From contig NZ_CDCA01000010.1 in the NCBI RefSeq assembly GCF_000820185.1, positions 145,116 through 209,115 on the forward strand: a stretch of 64,000 nucleotides of DNA, given 5' to 3'. A program made the translations under genes and the position numbers. Of the stretch, positions 38,430 through 47,508 are shown piece by piece. Below the pieces are notes generated by a model. It was not told the DNA's origin. It saw only the letters and a list, made by a program, of their open reading frames with translations, and ran no database searches. Position 1 is the first letter of the stretch, and each line of letters opens with the position of its first letter. This DNA comes from Aeromonas tecta. Its GTDB lineage: Bacteria > Pseudomonadota > Gammaproteobacteria > Enterobacterales > Aeromonadaceae.

Positions 38430-39671
38430 GTGTCAAAACGCAGAGTCGTGGTAACCGGCTTGGGGATGCTTTCCCCGGTGGGCAACACCGCCGAATCCAG
38501 CTGGCAAGCCCTGCTTAACGGGCAGAGCGGCATTTCTCTCATCGACCATTTCGACGCCAGCGAATTCGCGACCCGTTTCGCCGGTCTGGTCAAAGATTTC
38601 GATCCAGAGCAGTTCGGCATCAACCGCAAAGAAGCCCGCAAGATGGATCTCTTCATCCAGTACGGCGTGGCGGCGGGTGTGCAGGCGCTGGATGATTCCG
38701 GTCTGGTCATCAACGAAGACAATGCGGAGCGGGTTGGCGTGGCCATCGGCTCCGGTATCGGCGGTCTGGGTCTCATCGAGCAGAACCACACCAGCCTGAT
38801 GAACGGCGGCCCGCGCAAGCTGAGCCCCTTCTTCGTGCCATCCACCATCATCAACATGGTGTCCGGTCACCTCTCCATCATGAAGGGCCTGCAAGGTCCG
38901 AACATCGCCGTGACCACCGCCTGTACTACGGGCACCCATGCTATCGGCATGGCCGGTCGGATGATCGCCTACGGTGATGCGGACGTGATGGTCGCCGGCG
39001 GTACCGAGAAGGCCTCCACCCCCATGGGGATGGGCGGCTTCGCGGCGGCCAAGGCACTCTCTACTCGCAACGACGAGCCCCAGAAGGCGAGCCGCCCCTG
39101 GGACAAGGATCGCGATGGCTTCGTGCTGGGTGACGGCGCCGGGGTATTGGTGCTGGAAGAGTACGAACACGCCAAGGCCCGTGGCGCCAAGATCTATGCC
39201 GAGCTGGTTGGCTTTGGCATGAGTGGCGATGCCTATCACATGACGGCTCCCCCCGCCGATGGCAACGGTGGCGCGCGCGCCATGAAAAATGCCATCAAGG
39301 ATGCAGGCATTGCCCCCGAGCAAATTGGTTACATCAATGCGCACGGCACCTCCACTCCGCTGGGGGATGTGGCCGAGCTGCGCGGCATGAAGCTAGTGTT
39401 TGGTGAACATGCCAAGTCGCTGATGATCAGCTCCACCAAGTCGATGACTGGTCATCTGCTGGGCGCCGCCGGTGCCATCGAGGCGATCATCACCGTGCTG
39501 GCGCTGCGCGATCAGCAGGTGCCACCCACCATCAACCTGGACAACCCGGATGATGAGTGCGATCTGGATCTGGTTCCGCACGTGGCCAAGGCCGGTCAGT
39601 TCGACTATGCCCTGTCCAATTCGTTTGGTTTCGGCGGCACCAATGGCTCCCTGATCTTCAAACGCGTATAA
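38430..39671 (+). CDS. fabF: 3-oxoacyl-ACP synthase II
   Basis: A condensing enzyme of fatty-acid elongation, important for vaccenate synthesis and temperature adaptation. It has 413 residues with a GTG start ([17 protein letters not shown]). The catalytic cysteine is in [12 protein letters not shown], and the two histidines in [11 protein letters not shown] and [12 protein letters not shown]. It ends with the typical [10 protein letters not shown]. Confidence 0.97.
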   Translation: MSKRRVVVTGLGMLSPVGNTAESSWQALLNGQSGISLIDHFDASEFATRFAGLVKDFDPEQFGINRKEARKMDLFIQYGVAAGVQALDDSGLVINEDNAERVGVAIGSGIGGLGLIEQNHTSLMNGGPRKLSPFFVPSTIINMVSGHLSIMKGLQGPNIAVTTACTTGTHAIGMAGRMIAYGDADVMVAGGTEKASTPMGMGGFAAAKALSTRNDEPQKASRPWDKDRDGFVLGDGAGVLVLEEYEHAKARGAKIYAELVGFGMSGDAYHMTAPPADGNGGARAMKNAIKDAGIAPEQIGYINAHGTSTPLGDVAELRGMKLVFGEHAKSLMISSTKSMTGHLLGAAGAIEAIITVLALRDQQVPPTINLDNPDDECDLDLVPHVAKAGQFDYALSNSFGFGGTNGSLIFKRV

Positions 39672-39702
39672 TTCTCGCTGGGCATTTGCCAAGCGCAGAG
39701 TC

Positions 39703-39734
39703 AGGCCCGATACCCTGGTATCGGGCCTTTTTTA
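39703..39734 (+). terminator. Terminator of fabF
   Basis: The stem AGGCCCGATACC / GGTATCGGGCCT followed by TTTTTT, just before pabC. Confidence 0.9.
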
Positions 39735-39748
39735 TCAAAAGGACACGC

Positions 39749-40555
39749 ATGTTGATCAATGGAGTGCCAACAGAAGCCTTGTCTGCCAGGGATCGCGGCC
39801 TGGCGTATGGAGACGGCCATTTCACCACCATGCAGGTGCTGGCTGGCCGCGTTGTCTGGTGGCCGGATCACCTGGCACGGCTGCAACATGCCAGCGCCAG
39901 ACTTGGCTTTGCCGAGCAGCCCTGGGATCGGCTGGCAGAGGAGGTGGCGCAACTTGCGACAGGGCAGACACAGGCTGTCGTCAAAGTCGTGTTGACCCGC
40001 GGCAGTGGCGGTCGGGGCTATGACGGGGCAGATTGCCAGTCGCCCACCCGGATAGTGTCGCTGGCCGAGTACCCGGCGCATTATCTGGGTTGGCAGCAAA
40101 GTGGCATCGAGCTGCTGGTCTGCCAGCAACGGCTCGGCGATGCGCCCATGCTGGCGGGGCTCAAGACATTGGGCCGCTTGGAGCAAGTTTTATTAAAAAG
40201 CGAACTAGCCGCGCGCGGCAAGGTCGAAGGTATAGTATTGAACAGCCGCGGATTTCTGGTAGAAGGAGTCAGCACAAATCTGTTTTGGCGTCGAGGCAAG
40301 ACGGTGTTCACACCGGATCTCTCCCACGGAGGCGTCGATGGCATCATGCGCCGCCGGGTGATGATGATGCTTAAACAGATGGGCATTGAACTGCGTGTCG
40401 TAGAGGCTCCGTTAGAGTCACTGTGGCAGGCCGAAGAAGTATGGCTGACCAATACCCTGATGGGCGTAGTGCCGGTGAACGGCATCGGGGATCATCTTTA
40501 TCCCAGCCCGGTATTGATCCGTCGTTTACAGGAGCGTTTGGTCATTGAAGTTTAA
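39749..40555 (+). CDS. pabC: Aminodeoxychorismate lyase
   Basis: A PLP-dependent fold-type IV enzyme that makes p-aminobenzoate for folate. It has 268 residues. It starts MLINGVPTEALSARDRGLAY, and the active-site lysine lies in GLKTLGRLEQVLLK. VEGVSTNLFW near residue 170 is conserved. The ATG follows AAAGGA. It overlaps mltG by 11 bp. Confidence 0.94.
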   Translation: MLINGVPTEALSARDRGLAYGDGHFTTMQVLAGRVVWWPDHLARLQHASARLGFAEQPWDRLAEEVAQLATGQTQAVVKVVLTRGSGGRGYDGADCQSPTRIVSLAEYPAHYLGWQQSGIELLVCQQRLGDAPMLAGLKTLGRLEQVLLKSELAARGKVEGIVLNSRGFLVEGVSTNLFWRRGKTVFTPDLSHGGVDGIMRRRVMMMLKQMGIELRVVEAPLESLWQAEEVWLTNTLMGVVPVNGIGDHLYPSPVLIRRLQERLVIEV

Positions 40556-41546
40556 TCGGCTTTACACCCTGCTCGCGGGGGCGGCGCTGACAGCTGCCGT
40601 CGCTGGGGGTTATGTATATTACAAATGGCAAGAGGTGGAGACGCTCACCAACAAGGGGCCGACCCGCCTCTTCACCGTCGAAAAAGGCGCCCATGCGGCG
40701 CGCCTGATCGCCGAGTTGGGGGAAGGGGAGACCAGCCCCTGGGCGGTGCGCCTCTGGCTGCGTGGCCATCCCGAATTGGTAGCCATCAAGTCAGGCACCT
40801 ATGAGATCAAGGAAGGGGCGCCGCTCAAGGAGACCCTGTCGCTGTTTGCTTCCGGCAAGGAGTTTCACTTCAGCCTCACCTTCGTCGAGGGATCTCGCTT
40901 CGAGGATTGGTTGAAGCAGCTCTCCAGTGCGCCTTACCTGGAGCGGTTGACCGTGGAGCAGACCGAGGCCGATCTGGCCCAGGAGCTGGGGATAGAGAAT
41001 GGCAAGCTGGAAGGTTGGTTCCTGCCAGAGACTTATGCTTATACAACCCATGCTAGCGATATTTCCATCTTGCGCCGTGCCTACCAGGACATGAAGTCCT
41101 TTCTGCAAGAGAACTGGGACAAGCGTCAGGCCAACTTGCCGTACAAGACGCCCTACGAGGCCTTGATCATGGCATCGATCATCGAGAAAGAGACCGGCCA
41201 GCCGGACGAGCGGGCGCAGATCGCCTCGGTGTTCGTCAACCGCCTGCGCCTTGGCATGAAGTTGCAGACCGATCCCACCGTCATCTACGGGGTCAAGGAC
41301 AGATACGATGGCAACATTCGCCGCAGCGATCTGACCGATGTGAACCCGTACAACACCTATGTGATCGACGGTCTGCCGCCGACCCCCATCGCCATGCCAG
41401 GCAAAGCCTCTATCGAGGCCGCGCTCAACCCGTTGTCGACCGATTATCTCTATTTCGTCGCCAAGGGGGGCGGGGCCCACTACTTTTCCAAGACGCTCGA
41501 TGAACACAATCGGGCGGTTCGCGAATACATATTGAAGAAGCCCTAA
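40545..41546 (+). CDS. mltG: Endolytic murein transglycosylase MltG
   Basis: An inner-membrane enzyme that cuts nascent glycan strands and sets their length. It has 333 residues with a TTG start inside the end of pabC. One N-terminal transmembrane helix ([20 protein letters not shown]) is followed by a LysM-like part and the YceG catalytic domain. The key glutamate is in [20 protein letters not shown], followed by [18 protein letters not shown]. pabC-mltG-tmk-holB is a conserved order. Confidence 0.95.
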   Translation: MKFNRLYTLLAGAALTAAVAGGYVYYKWQEVETLTNKGPTRLFTVEKGAHAARLIAELGEGETSPWAVRLWLRGHPELVAIKSGTYEIKEGAPLKETLSLFASGKEFHFSLTFVEGSRFEDWLKQLSSAPYLERLTVEQTEADLAQELGIENGKLEGWFLPETYAYTTHASDISILRRAYQDMKSFLQENWDKRQANLPYKTPYEALIMASIIEKETGQPDERAQIASVFVNRLRLGMKLQTDPTVIYGVKDRYDGNIRRSDLTDVNPYNTYVIDGLPPTPIAMPGKASIEAALNPLSTDYLYFVAKGGGAHYFSKTLDEHNRAVREYILKKP

Positions 41547-42172
41547 TGTCTAAATTTATCGTGATTGAAGGACTGGAGGGAGCAGGGAAGAGCTCCGCGG
41601 TACGCTATGTAACCGACTATCTGCGCGCCCATGGCATCGAGCGGATCGAGTGTACCCGTGAACCCGGTGGTACCCCGTTGGCGGAGCGGATGCGCGCCAT
41701 CGTCAAAGAGGTGCACGATGAACGCCTCACCATCGAGGCCGAATTGCTGCTGATGTATGCCTCCCGGGTGCAATTGGTGGAAACTCGGATCAAACCGGCG
41801 TTGGTCGAGGGTTGCTGGGTGGTGGGGGACAGGCACGATCTCTCCTCCCAGGCCTATCAGGGTGGCGGTCGCGGCATCGATGCGGGACTTATCGCGGCCA
41901 TCAAACAGGCGGTGCTCGGCGACTTCAAACCGGACTTGACCCTGTATCTCGATATCGATCCCGCCATCGGCTTGCAGCGGGCGCGTCATCGCGGCGAGCT
42001 GGACAGGATCGAACTGGAGCAGCTGGGGTTCTTCGTGCGCACCCGTGCCCGTTATCTGGAGCTCGCGGCCAAAGATGATTCCATCCTGGTGATCGACGGC
42101 GGGAAAACCCCCGAAGAGGTCAAGGCCGCCATCGAAGCCGCACTGGATAGCTCGCTATGTATCCCTGGCTGA
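41546..42172 (+). CDS. tmk: Thymidylate kinase
   Basis: This enzyme phosphorylates dTMP to dTDP. It has 208 residues. The P-loop is [14 protein letters not shown]. The DR motif is in [16 protein letters not shown]. The start overlaps the mltG stop by one base (TAATG), and the end overlaps holB by 16 bp, so translation is probably coupled. Confidence 0.96.
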   Translation: MSKFIVIEGLEGAGKSSAVRYVTDYLRAHGIERIECTREPGGTPLAERMRAIVKEVHDERLTIEAELLLMYASRVQLVETRIKPALVEGCWVVGDRHDLSSQAYQGGGRGIDAGLIAAIKQAVLGDFKPDLTLYLDIDPAIGLQRARHRGELDRIELEQLGFFVRTRARYLELAAKDDSILVIDGGKTPEEVKAAIEAALDSSLCIPG

Positions 42173-43104
42173 TCCCGGACTGGCAAGCCCTGAGCCAGAG
42201 CGCCCAGCGTGGTCGCCTCGGCCACGCCTGGTTGCTGCTCGGTGATCAGGGACTTGGCAAGGAGCAGCTGGCCGATCGCCTGGCGCGGCTGCATCTTTGC
42301 CTGCGACCGGCGGCGGGCGAACCCTGTGGTCAGTGTCACGCCTGCCAACTGCTGGACAAGGGTCACCACCCGGATCTCGGTACTATAGGCAGCGACAGCA
42401 AGACCATCGGCGTCGAAGCCATTCGCGAGATCTGTGGCCGGCTGCAGAGCACGGCCCAGCTTGGGCACGGCAAGGTGGTGATCATTCCGGACGCGGAGCG
42501 TATGACGGAATCTGCCGCCAATGCCTTGCTGAAAACCCTGGAAGAGCCGGCCGGTGATAGCCTGCTGCTGCTGATCGCCTCCAAGGTGTCGCGCCTGTTG
42601 CCGACTATCTTGAGTCGCTGCCACAAACATGTCTGTCAGCTGCCGGCGGAAGGGGAGACGCTACGCTGGCTGAGTGAACAGGGGCATCAGGCGACCCAGG
42701 CGCAGGTGCGAATCTGCCAGGGGGCACCGCTGCGGGTGCTGCGTTACATCGAAGATCAACAAGATGGTGCGCGCCGAACCCTGCTTGAGAGTTTTGTTTC
42801 CCTGTCCCAGACGCCCACTCGCGCCACCAGTGTCTGCTCGCAACTGGGGGAAGACAGTCAGGTTCGATTGCACTGGCTGCAGCTGTTTTTGTGCGATGCC
42901 CTCAAGACGCAGGCCGGTTGCGGTCATCACCAGCTAGCGATGCCGGATCTGGCGGCGCTCAGTCAGCAGCTGGCCGAACGCCACGCCAGTGAAACCTTGC
43001 TGGAGGCGGAGCAACAGTTGGTCAGCCTGAAGGCAGCCTGCCAGCCGGGTCAGCTCTCCAATCCCACCATCCATCTGATGAACTGGCTCAACCGCTGGTT
43101 ATAA
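42157..43104 (+). CDS. holB: DNA polymerase III delta' subunit
   Basis: The clamp-loader subunit HolB of the replicative polymerase. It has 315 residues. It starts [14 protein letters not shown] and has a zinc-binding cluster ([18 protein letters not shown]). The [20 protein letters not shown] sensor region is typical of the family. As is usual for delta', the P-loop is degenerate ([14 protein letters not shown]). The gene overlaps tmk. Confidence 0.95.
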   Translation: MYPWLIPDWQALSQSAQRGRLGHAWLLLGDQGLGKEQLADRLARLHLCLRPAAGEPCGQCHACQLLDKGHHPDLGTIGSDSKTIGVEAIREICGRLQSTAQLGHGKVVIIPDAERMTESAANALLKTLEEPAGDSLLLLIASKVSRLLPTILSRCHKHVCQLPAEGETLRWLSEQGHQATQAQVRICQGAPLRVLRYIEDQQDGARRTLLESFVSLSQTPTRATSVCSQLGEDSQVRLHWLQLFLCDALKTQAGCGHHQLAMPDLAALSQQLAERHASETLLEAEQQLVSLKAACQPGQLSNPTIHLMNWLNRWL

Positions 43105-43134
43105 ACTCGATCAAGCAAACAAGCAGGGTTATGT

Positions 43135-43914
43135 ATGTTACTCGTTGATTCCCATTGTCACCTCGATCGTCTGAGCTACGGTAGCAAGCAGGCCGACATG
43201 GCCGATGTGCTGGCCAAGGCGGCGGCGCAGGACGTGGGATATTTTTTGTGTGTGAGCGTGACTCAACAACAGTTCCCGACCATGCTGGCGGCGATCGCCC
43301 CTTATCCCCAGGTGTTTGCCTCCTGCGGGGTGCATCCGCTCAACCAGGATCCCGGCGTCGATGCGGATCTGCTGCTGACTCAGGCGGCAGACCCCCGCGT
43401 CGTTGCCATCGGCGAGACGGGGCTGGATTATTTCTACTCGCCGGAAAACAAGGAAGTACAGCAGGCTTCCTTTCGTGAACACATCCGGGTGGCGCGCGCA
43501 CTGAACAAACCTCTGATCATCCATACTCGCGATGCCCAGCAAGATACCCTGCAGATCATGCGCGAAGAGGGGGCCGATCAGGTGGGTGGGGTGCTGCACT
43601 GCTTCACCGAATCCCTCGAGATGGCCGAAGCCGCCATGGCGATGGATTTTTATATTTCCATCTCCGGCATTGCGACCTTCAAGACGGCCAGTGCCCTGCA
43701 AGCCGTGGTCAAGGCACTACCCCTTGAGCGGCTGCTGGTCGAAACCGACTCGCCCTATCTGGCCCCTGTGCCACATCGGGGGAGGGAGAACGAACCCGCC
43801 TTCGTGCGAGACGTCGCCCAGTTCATTGCCGACTTGCGAGAGATCCCGCTGACGGAGTTGGCCAAGGCCACCAGCCACAACTTCTTCGCGCTGTTCAAGC
43901 TGGCAAAACAATAA
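43135..43914 (+). CDS. TatD-family metal-dependent hydrolase (YcfH)
   Basis: A 259-residue TIM-barrel hydrolase of the TatD family, related to 3'-5' DNases and D-aminoacyl-tRNA deacylases. Metal-binding motifs are present: DSHCHLDRL at the start, GETGLDYFY near residue 95, HTRDA, LHCF and ETDSPYLAPVPHRG. The position after holB and the YcfH-like sequence point to the ycfH orthologue rather than tatD itself. Confidence 0.92.
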   Translation: MLLVDSHCHLDRLSYGSKQADMADVLAKAAAQDVGYFLCVSVTQQQFPTMLAAIAPYPQVFASCGVHPLNQDPGVDADLLLTQAADPRVVAIGETGLDYFYSPENKEVQQASFREHIRVARALNKPLIIHTRDAQQDTLQIMREEGADQVGGVLHCFTESLEMAEAAMAMDFYISISGIATFKTASALQAVVKALPLERLLVETDSPYLAPVPHRGRENEPAFVRDVAQFIADLREIPLTELAKATSHNFFALFKLAKQ

Positions 43915-43918
43915 CCGA

Positions 43919-43946
43919 CAAGGCCCCACAAACGGGGCCTTTTTAT
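43919..43946 (+). terminator. Terminator of the pabC-to-tatD gene series
   Basis: The stem AAGGCCCC / GGGGCCTT around an ACAAAC loop, followed by TTTTATTTT. Confidence 0.9.
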
Positions 43947-44110
43947 TTTCAATCGCCAGCATTATCCACCTGATAAAAGCGAAGATTGGAGCATGTTATC
44001 TCTCACGAAAGGAACAACGGGAGCGGCTCAATTTCTGTAAACGGGCGAAATGGAACTCGGAAGGTGGGAGGTCTTCCCGAATGCTGAATGGGTTAAAACT
44101 GATACCCTAT

Positions 44111-44140
44111 AAGTATCGATAATATTCATTATCGATACTT
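44111..44140. repeat. Perfect palindrome resembling a dif site, upstream of a tyrosine recombinase
   Basis: The left arm is AAGTATCGATAA, the 6-bp centre TATTCA and the right arm TTATCGATACTT. The arms are exact inverted complements, and the inner ATAA / TTAT ends with a 6-bp centre are the hallmark of XerC/XerD-type core sites. It ends 60 bp before the recombinase start codon. It may be the recombination target, an operator for self-regulation, or both. Direct repeats of AAGATCCT follow at 44,152 and 44,162. Confidence 0.75.
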
Positions 44141-44199
44141 GATGGATCTGCAAGATCCTGTAAGATCCTTCCGAACTCCGATTTGAATCATAGGCTTAC

Positions 44200-45228
44200 G
44201 TGACTTACCCCAGCATCTCAAACCCGGCTCATCAATCCTTGCAGGCGGTATTCGATCCCCAGCTCAACAGTCGGGCGAGAAGATTCCTGCGCAGTGCCAA
44301 GGCGGACTCGACCCTCAATGCCTACGAGGCAGATACCCGCATCTTCGTCTACTGGTGTCATCTGCAGCAGCTGGATCCGCTGCAAACCACCCATCACGAC
44401 ATCATGAACTTCCTAGCGGATCAGGCCGACGGCATTCTCGCCGACTGGGTCTGGCTCGACAAACAGGAAGGAAAGGGGGAGCTTCGCAACGGTGAACCGC
44501 GCAAACCCGCGACCCTGGTGCGGCGTCTCGCTGGCATTCGCTACGCCTTCAAGCAGAAGGGAGTTCACCCCATGCCGACCGAGCATGCGGAGATAAAAGA
44601 GATGATGCGCGGCATAGTGCGGCTCGGTGATAACCGCAAGCGCAAGACCGGGGCCCTGACCCTGCAGCCGCTGACCCAGGTGCTGGATGAGATAGACACC
44701 AACAACCTCGCTGGCTTGCGGGATCACACCCTGTTGTTGCTGATGTTCAGTGGCGCCCTGCGCCGCTCGGAAGCGGCCCGCATCGAGGTGAGCGATCTCG
44801 AATTTGTGGGGCAGGGGGTGAGGCTTCGTCTCAAGCCAAGCAAGCATCAGCTGCACGAGACAGAGATCGCGCTCATTCCGGGCAAGCACCATTGCCCCGT
44901 CAGGGCGCTGCAGAATTGGCTCAAGAAAAGCCGGATTAGCGAGGGGCCACTGTTTCGCCGCATGAACCGCTGGGGCCAGTTGATGCCAGATCCCCTCGGC
45001 CCTCAGGGCATCAACCTGATGATCAAGCGGCGTACTGGCCAGGTCATCGACAGCCTCTATGTCAGTGGCCATAGCCTGCGCCGAGGCTTTATCACCTCGG
45101 CGGTCACCGCCGGCAAACCCATGAACAAGATCATCGAGGTGACCCGCCACAAGGACATGCGCACCCTGCAGGAATACTTCGACGATGCCCACAAGTTCTC
45201 CGATCATGCCCTCGATGGGCTGCTTTAA
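44200..45228 (+). CDS. Tyrosine recombinase (Xer-like, chromosomal, orphan)
   Basis: A 342-residue site-specific recombinase. The N-terminal SAM-like core-binding domain (around 25-130) is followed by the catalytic domain. All catalytic residues are visible: Arg in SGALRRSEAARI, Lys in LKPSKHQ, HxxR in VSGHSLRRGF, His in VTRHKDM and the nucleophilic Tyr in LQEYFDD. It starts with GTG at 44200. It is not XerC or XerD by length or N-terminus. No prophage genes adjoin it: tatD lies on the left and a small RHH-like gene on the right. The palindrome just upstream is the likely partner. Confidence 0.9.
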   Translation: MTYPSISNPAHQSLQAVFDPQLNSRARRFLRSAKADSTLNAYEADTRIFVYWCHLQQLDPLQTTHHDIMNFLADQADGILADWVWLDKQEGKGELRNGEPRKPATLVRRLAGIRYAFKQKGVHPMPTEHAEIKEMMRGIVRLGDNRKRKTGALTLQPLTQVLDEIDTNNLAGLRDHTLLLLMFSGALRRSEAARIEVSDLEFVGQGVRLRLKPSKHQLHETEIALIPGKHHCPVRALQNWLKKSRISEGPLFRRMNRWGQLMPDPLGPQGINLMIKRRTGQVIDSLYVSGHSLRRGFITSAVTAGKPMNKIIEVTRHKDMRTLQEYFDDAHKFSDHALDGLL

Positions 45229-45388
45229 GATAACCGCGCCACGTTCTTTGTTATGTTAAATTGCATCTTGTTGATCTGATGGTATATTTGGCCGTCTCTC
45301 TCCAGACGGGCGGGAACCTGTCTTGCTCAATCGATAGACTGCTCGAGTGAGAGATAACATATCGCATAGATACAAGAAGCAAGGTCAT

Positions 45389-45670
45389 ATGAGCCAAGAA
45401 AAAACGCCAACAGAGGCACTGGACAACGCCGAGCGCCAGCGCCAGCACGTGAAGCGCAAGCAGGAGAGTCACAGCCGGTTACAGTGCTGGATAAGCAATC
45501 GTCACGCCGAGCGACTGCATGAACTCGGCCTGCAGCTGGAAGACAGTCAGGCATCTCTCATCGAGCAGGCGATCGACTTGCTCTATCAGCACGAGCTGGT
45601 ACCGCAGTATGTTGAAGAGCGCAGTGACGAACATAGTGAAGAGAAATCGCAGACGGATATCGTCGACTGA
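45389..45670 (+). CDS. Small protein with a ribbon-helix-helix-like segment
   Basis: A 93-residue charged protein that I do not recognise as a named gene. Residues near 30-70 (LQCWISNRHAERLHELGLQL, then SQASLIEQAIDLLYQ) have the strand-helix-helix pattern of MetJ/Arc-type DNA-binding proteins. The rest is hydrophilic, with an acidic C-terminus. It starts MSQEKTPTEALDNAE after an AAGG site. It lies 160 bp after the recombinase on the same strand and may regulate it or help it bind DNA; this is inference from position. Confidence 0.6.
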   Translation: MSQEKTPTEALDNAERQRQHVKRKQESHSRLQCWISNRHAERLHELGLQLEDSQASLIEQAIDLLYQHELVPQYVEERSDEHSEEKSQTDIVD

Positions 45671-45697
45671 GAAAGCCGGGCAAAACGCGGGCATAAA

Positions 45698-45731
45698 AAA
45701 AGCCAGGTACGAATTCCTTGTACCTGGCATA
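45698..45731 (-). terminator. Terminator facing the minus strand (downstream of rsmF)
   Basis: A long stem GCCAGGTAC / GTACCTGGC encloses an AT-rich loop. The T run appears only on the minus strand, so it stops transcripts coming from rsmF, about 200 bp after that gene. Confidence 0.75.
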
Positions 45732-45936
45732 GGGGAATTGGCTCCTTGCAGAGCCGTGCGCTAACTGGTGTGTGGATAGCATTAAGCTTAGACAAGGCTC
45801 GAAGCAATTCAAGATCTGACTAAAAGTTCAACCAGAGTGGAGGTTTTTCAGACTCGTTCAGGTGTTAAACTGCTCAATACCCAGATCCAGCCACCAGCGG
45901 GGAGGGCATGCAGATGCACACCTCCCGCCAGCCGCC

Positions 45937-47367
45937 TCAGCCGTTGAACAGGTTGTTGTCACGCACCAGCTCACGGGGCAGGGCATTCTTGATGCGACTG
46001 CCGACCCATTTCCCCATTCCCAGCGGATGCCCCTGATAGCGGACGATCACCTCGCCGCTGCCGGGTGTCAACTCTGGCCAGACATCCCGCCCCATCATGT
46101 ATTCCCGTGCATTCGCAGCGTCCAGCTCGACCGTGCCCTGAGTCGCCATGCCGCCATTGGCCAGCGCCCACTCGTGGGTTAGTCGATACCCCTTCTTGAA
46201 GGTTTCCGCCAATTTGATGCCAATGCGATCGAAGCGCAGCTTGCCCTGCAACTGCTCGAATGGGTGGGGGAAGAGCCAGATCTCGTCATTGCGGCCATAG
46301 AGCATGCCGCGTGGCGCCACCCCGAAGTTATCTGCTATCTCGCGCACCATGGGCTCGGACTCTTTGGCCGGCAGCGGCAGATAGGGGAACTTGCCGAGCT
46401 TGCCCGGCTTGAACATGGTGTTGGCCACGGAGTGATGCTTGCGCAGGCGGGCGACGAAGAAGCCTTCGCTGTCAAAGATCTGGGGCCAGACATGCAGATA
46501 CCCCTCAGGGGTGCAGGCCTGCTCGGCGCCCGGGAAGAGACCCCCCAGGGAATCAAAACTCAAGGCATCGCCGAACTTGTCCAGCAGGGACTGGCAGATG
46601 GCCTGGTTCTCCTGTTCGCTCAAGGTGCAGGTTGAGTAGACCAGCACACCGCCCGGTTTGAGGGCATGGAAGGCGCTTTCCAGCAGGCCCGCCTGCACCT
46701 CGGCTATCTCGTTTATGCTCTCGATGCTCCAGTTGCGAAGGGCGTCTTCGTCCTTGCGCACCGTGCCTTCCCCAGAGCAGGGGGCGTCGAGCAGGATGGC
46801 GTCGAAGGTCTCCGGCAACCACTGGCCAAACACCTTGGCATCGAAATGGGTCATGCCGACGTTGGTGACGCCGCAGCGCTGGATATTGGCGCTCAGCACC
46901 TTGAGTCGGCTGCTGGAATATTCGTTGGCAACTAGCATGCCCTGGTTGTTCATCAAGGCTGCGATCTGGGTGGTTTTGGAGCCCGGCGCCGCCGCCGCAT
47001 CCAGCAAGATCCCATCCCGTTTGACCTTGTCGCGGGCAAACAGCGCCGTCACCGGCAGCATGGAGCTCGCCTCCTGGATATAGAAGAGGCCACTCAAGTG
47101 CTCGGCGGTATTGCCAAGGGGCACGCTCTCATCGTCTCGCGTCAGCCAAAACCCTGTCTCGCACCAAGGCACGGGATCCAGCTGCCAGCCCAGTGGCTGC
47201 ATCTTGGCGGCAAAATCCTGCACGCCGATCTTGAGGGTATTGACCCGGATGCTGCGCCTAAGCGGTCGTCGACAACTCGCCACGAACTCATCCAGCGAGA
47301 GGTGGGCCGGCATGATGGCCTGGATATGGCGCAAAAAGTGATCGGGAAGATAGGTGTTGTCGTGCAC
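45937..47367 (-). CDS. rsmF: 16S rRNA m5C1407 methyltransferase
   Basis: RsmF (YebU) methylates C1407 of 16S rRNA. It has 476 residues from the GTG at 47367, matching the E. coli start (an upstream frame adds 25 residues). RRPLRRSIRVNTLKI is the family N-terminal motif. SAM binding is at LLDAAAAPGSKTTQIA. The two catalytic cysteines are in LLDAPCSGEGTVRKD and VYSTCTLSEQENQ. The C-terminal PUA-like domain follows. In E. coli it also adjoins the letAB (yebST) and yebG genes. Confidence 0.95.
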   Translation of the reverse strand: MHDNTYLPDHFLRHIQAIMPAHLSLDEFVASCRRPLRRSIRVNTLKIGVQDFAAKMQPLGWQLDPVPWCETGFWLTRDDESVPLGNTAEHLSGLFYIQEASSMLPVTALFARDKVKRDGILLDAAAAPGSKTTQIAALMNNQGMLVANEYSSSRLKVLSANIQRCGVTNVGMTHFDAKVFGQWLPETFDAILLDAPCSGEGTVRKDEDALRNWSIESINEIAEVQAGLLESAFHALKPGGVLVYSTCTLSEQENQAICQSLLDKFGDALSFDSLGGLFPGAEQACTPEGYLHVWPQIFDSEGFFVARLRKHHSVANTMFKPGKLGKFPYLPLPAKESEPMVREIADNFGVAPRGMLYGRNDEIWLFPHPFEQLQGKLRFDRIGIKLAETFKKGYRLTHEWALANGGMATQGTVELDAANAREYMMGRDVWPELTPGSGEVIVRYQGHPLGMGKWVGSRIKNALPRELVRDNNLFNG

Positions 47368-47463
47368 TGTGCTCTCTCGCGGACCCAAAATGAGGGGCGA
47401 TATCTTAGCACAGCCTGAGCCGTTTCTTGAGGGGGCTTTCACGGCGCCATAGGCCAGCGGCCA

Positions 47464-47494
47464 ATAAAAAACCGGCCCTAGGCCGGTTTTTTAT
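47464..47494. terminator. Terminator downstream of letB
   Basis: The stem AAACCGGCC / GGCCGGTTT around CTA, with A and T runs on both sides. It lies between letB and rsmF, both on the minus strand. Confidence 0.88.
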
Positions 47495-47508
47495 ATGCAT
47501 CAGCTGAC

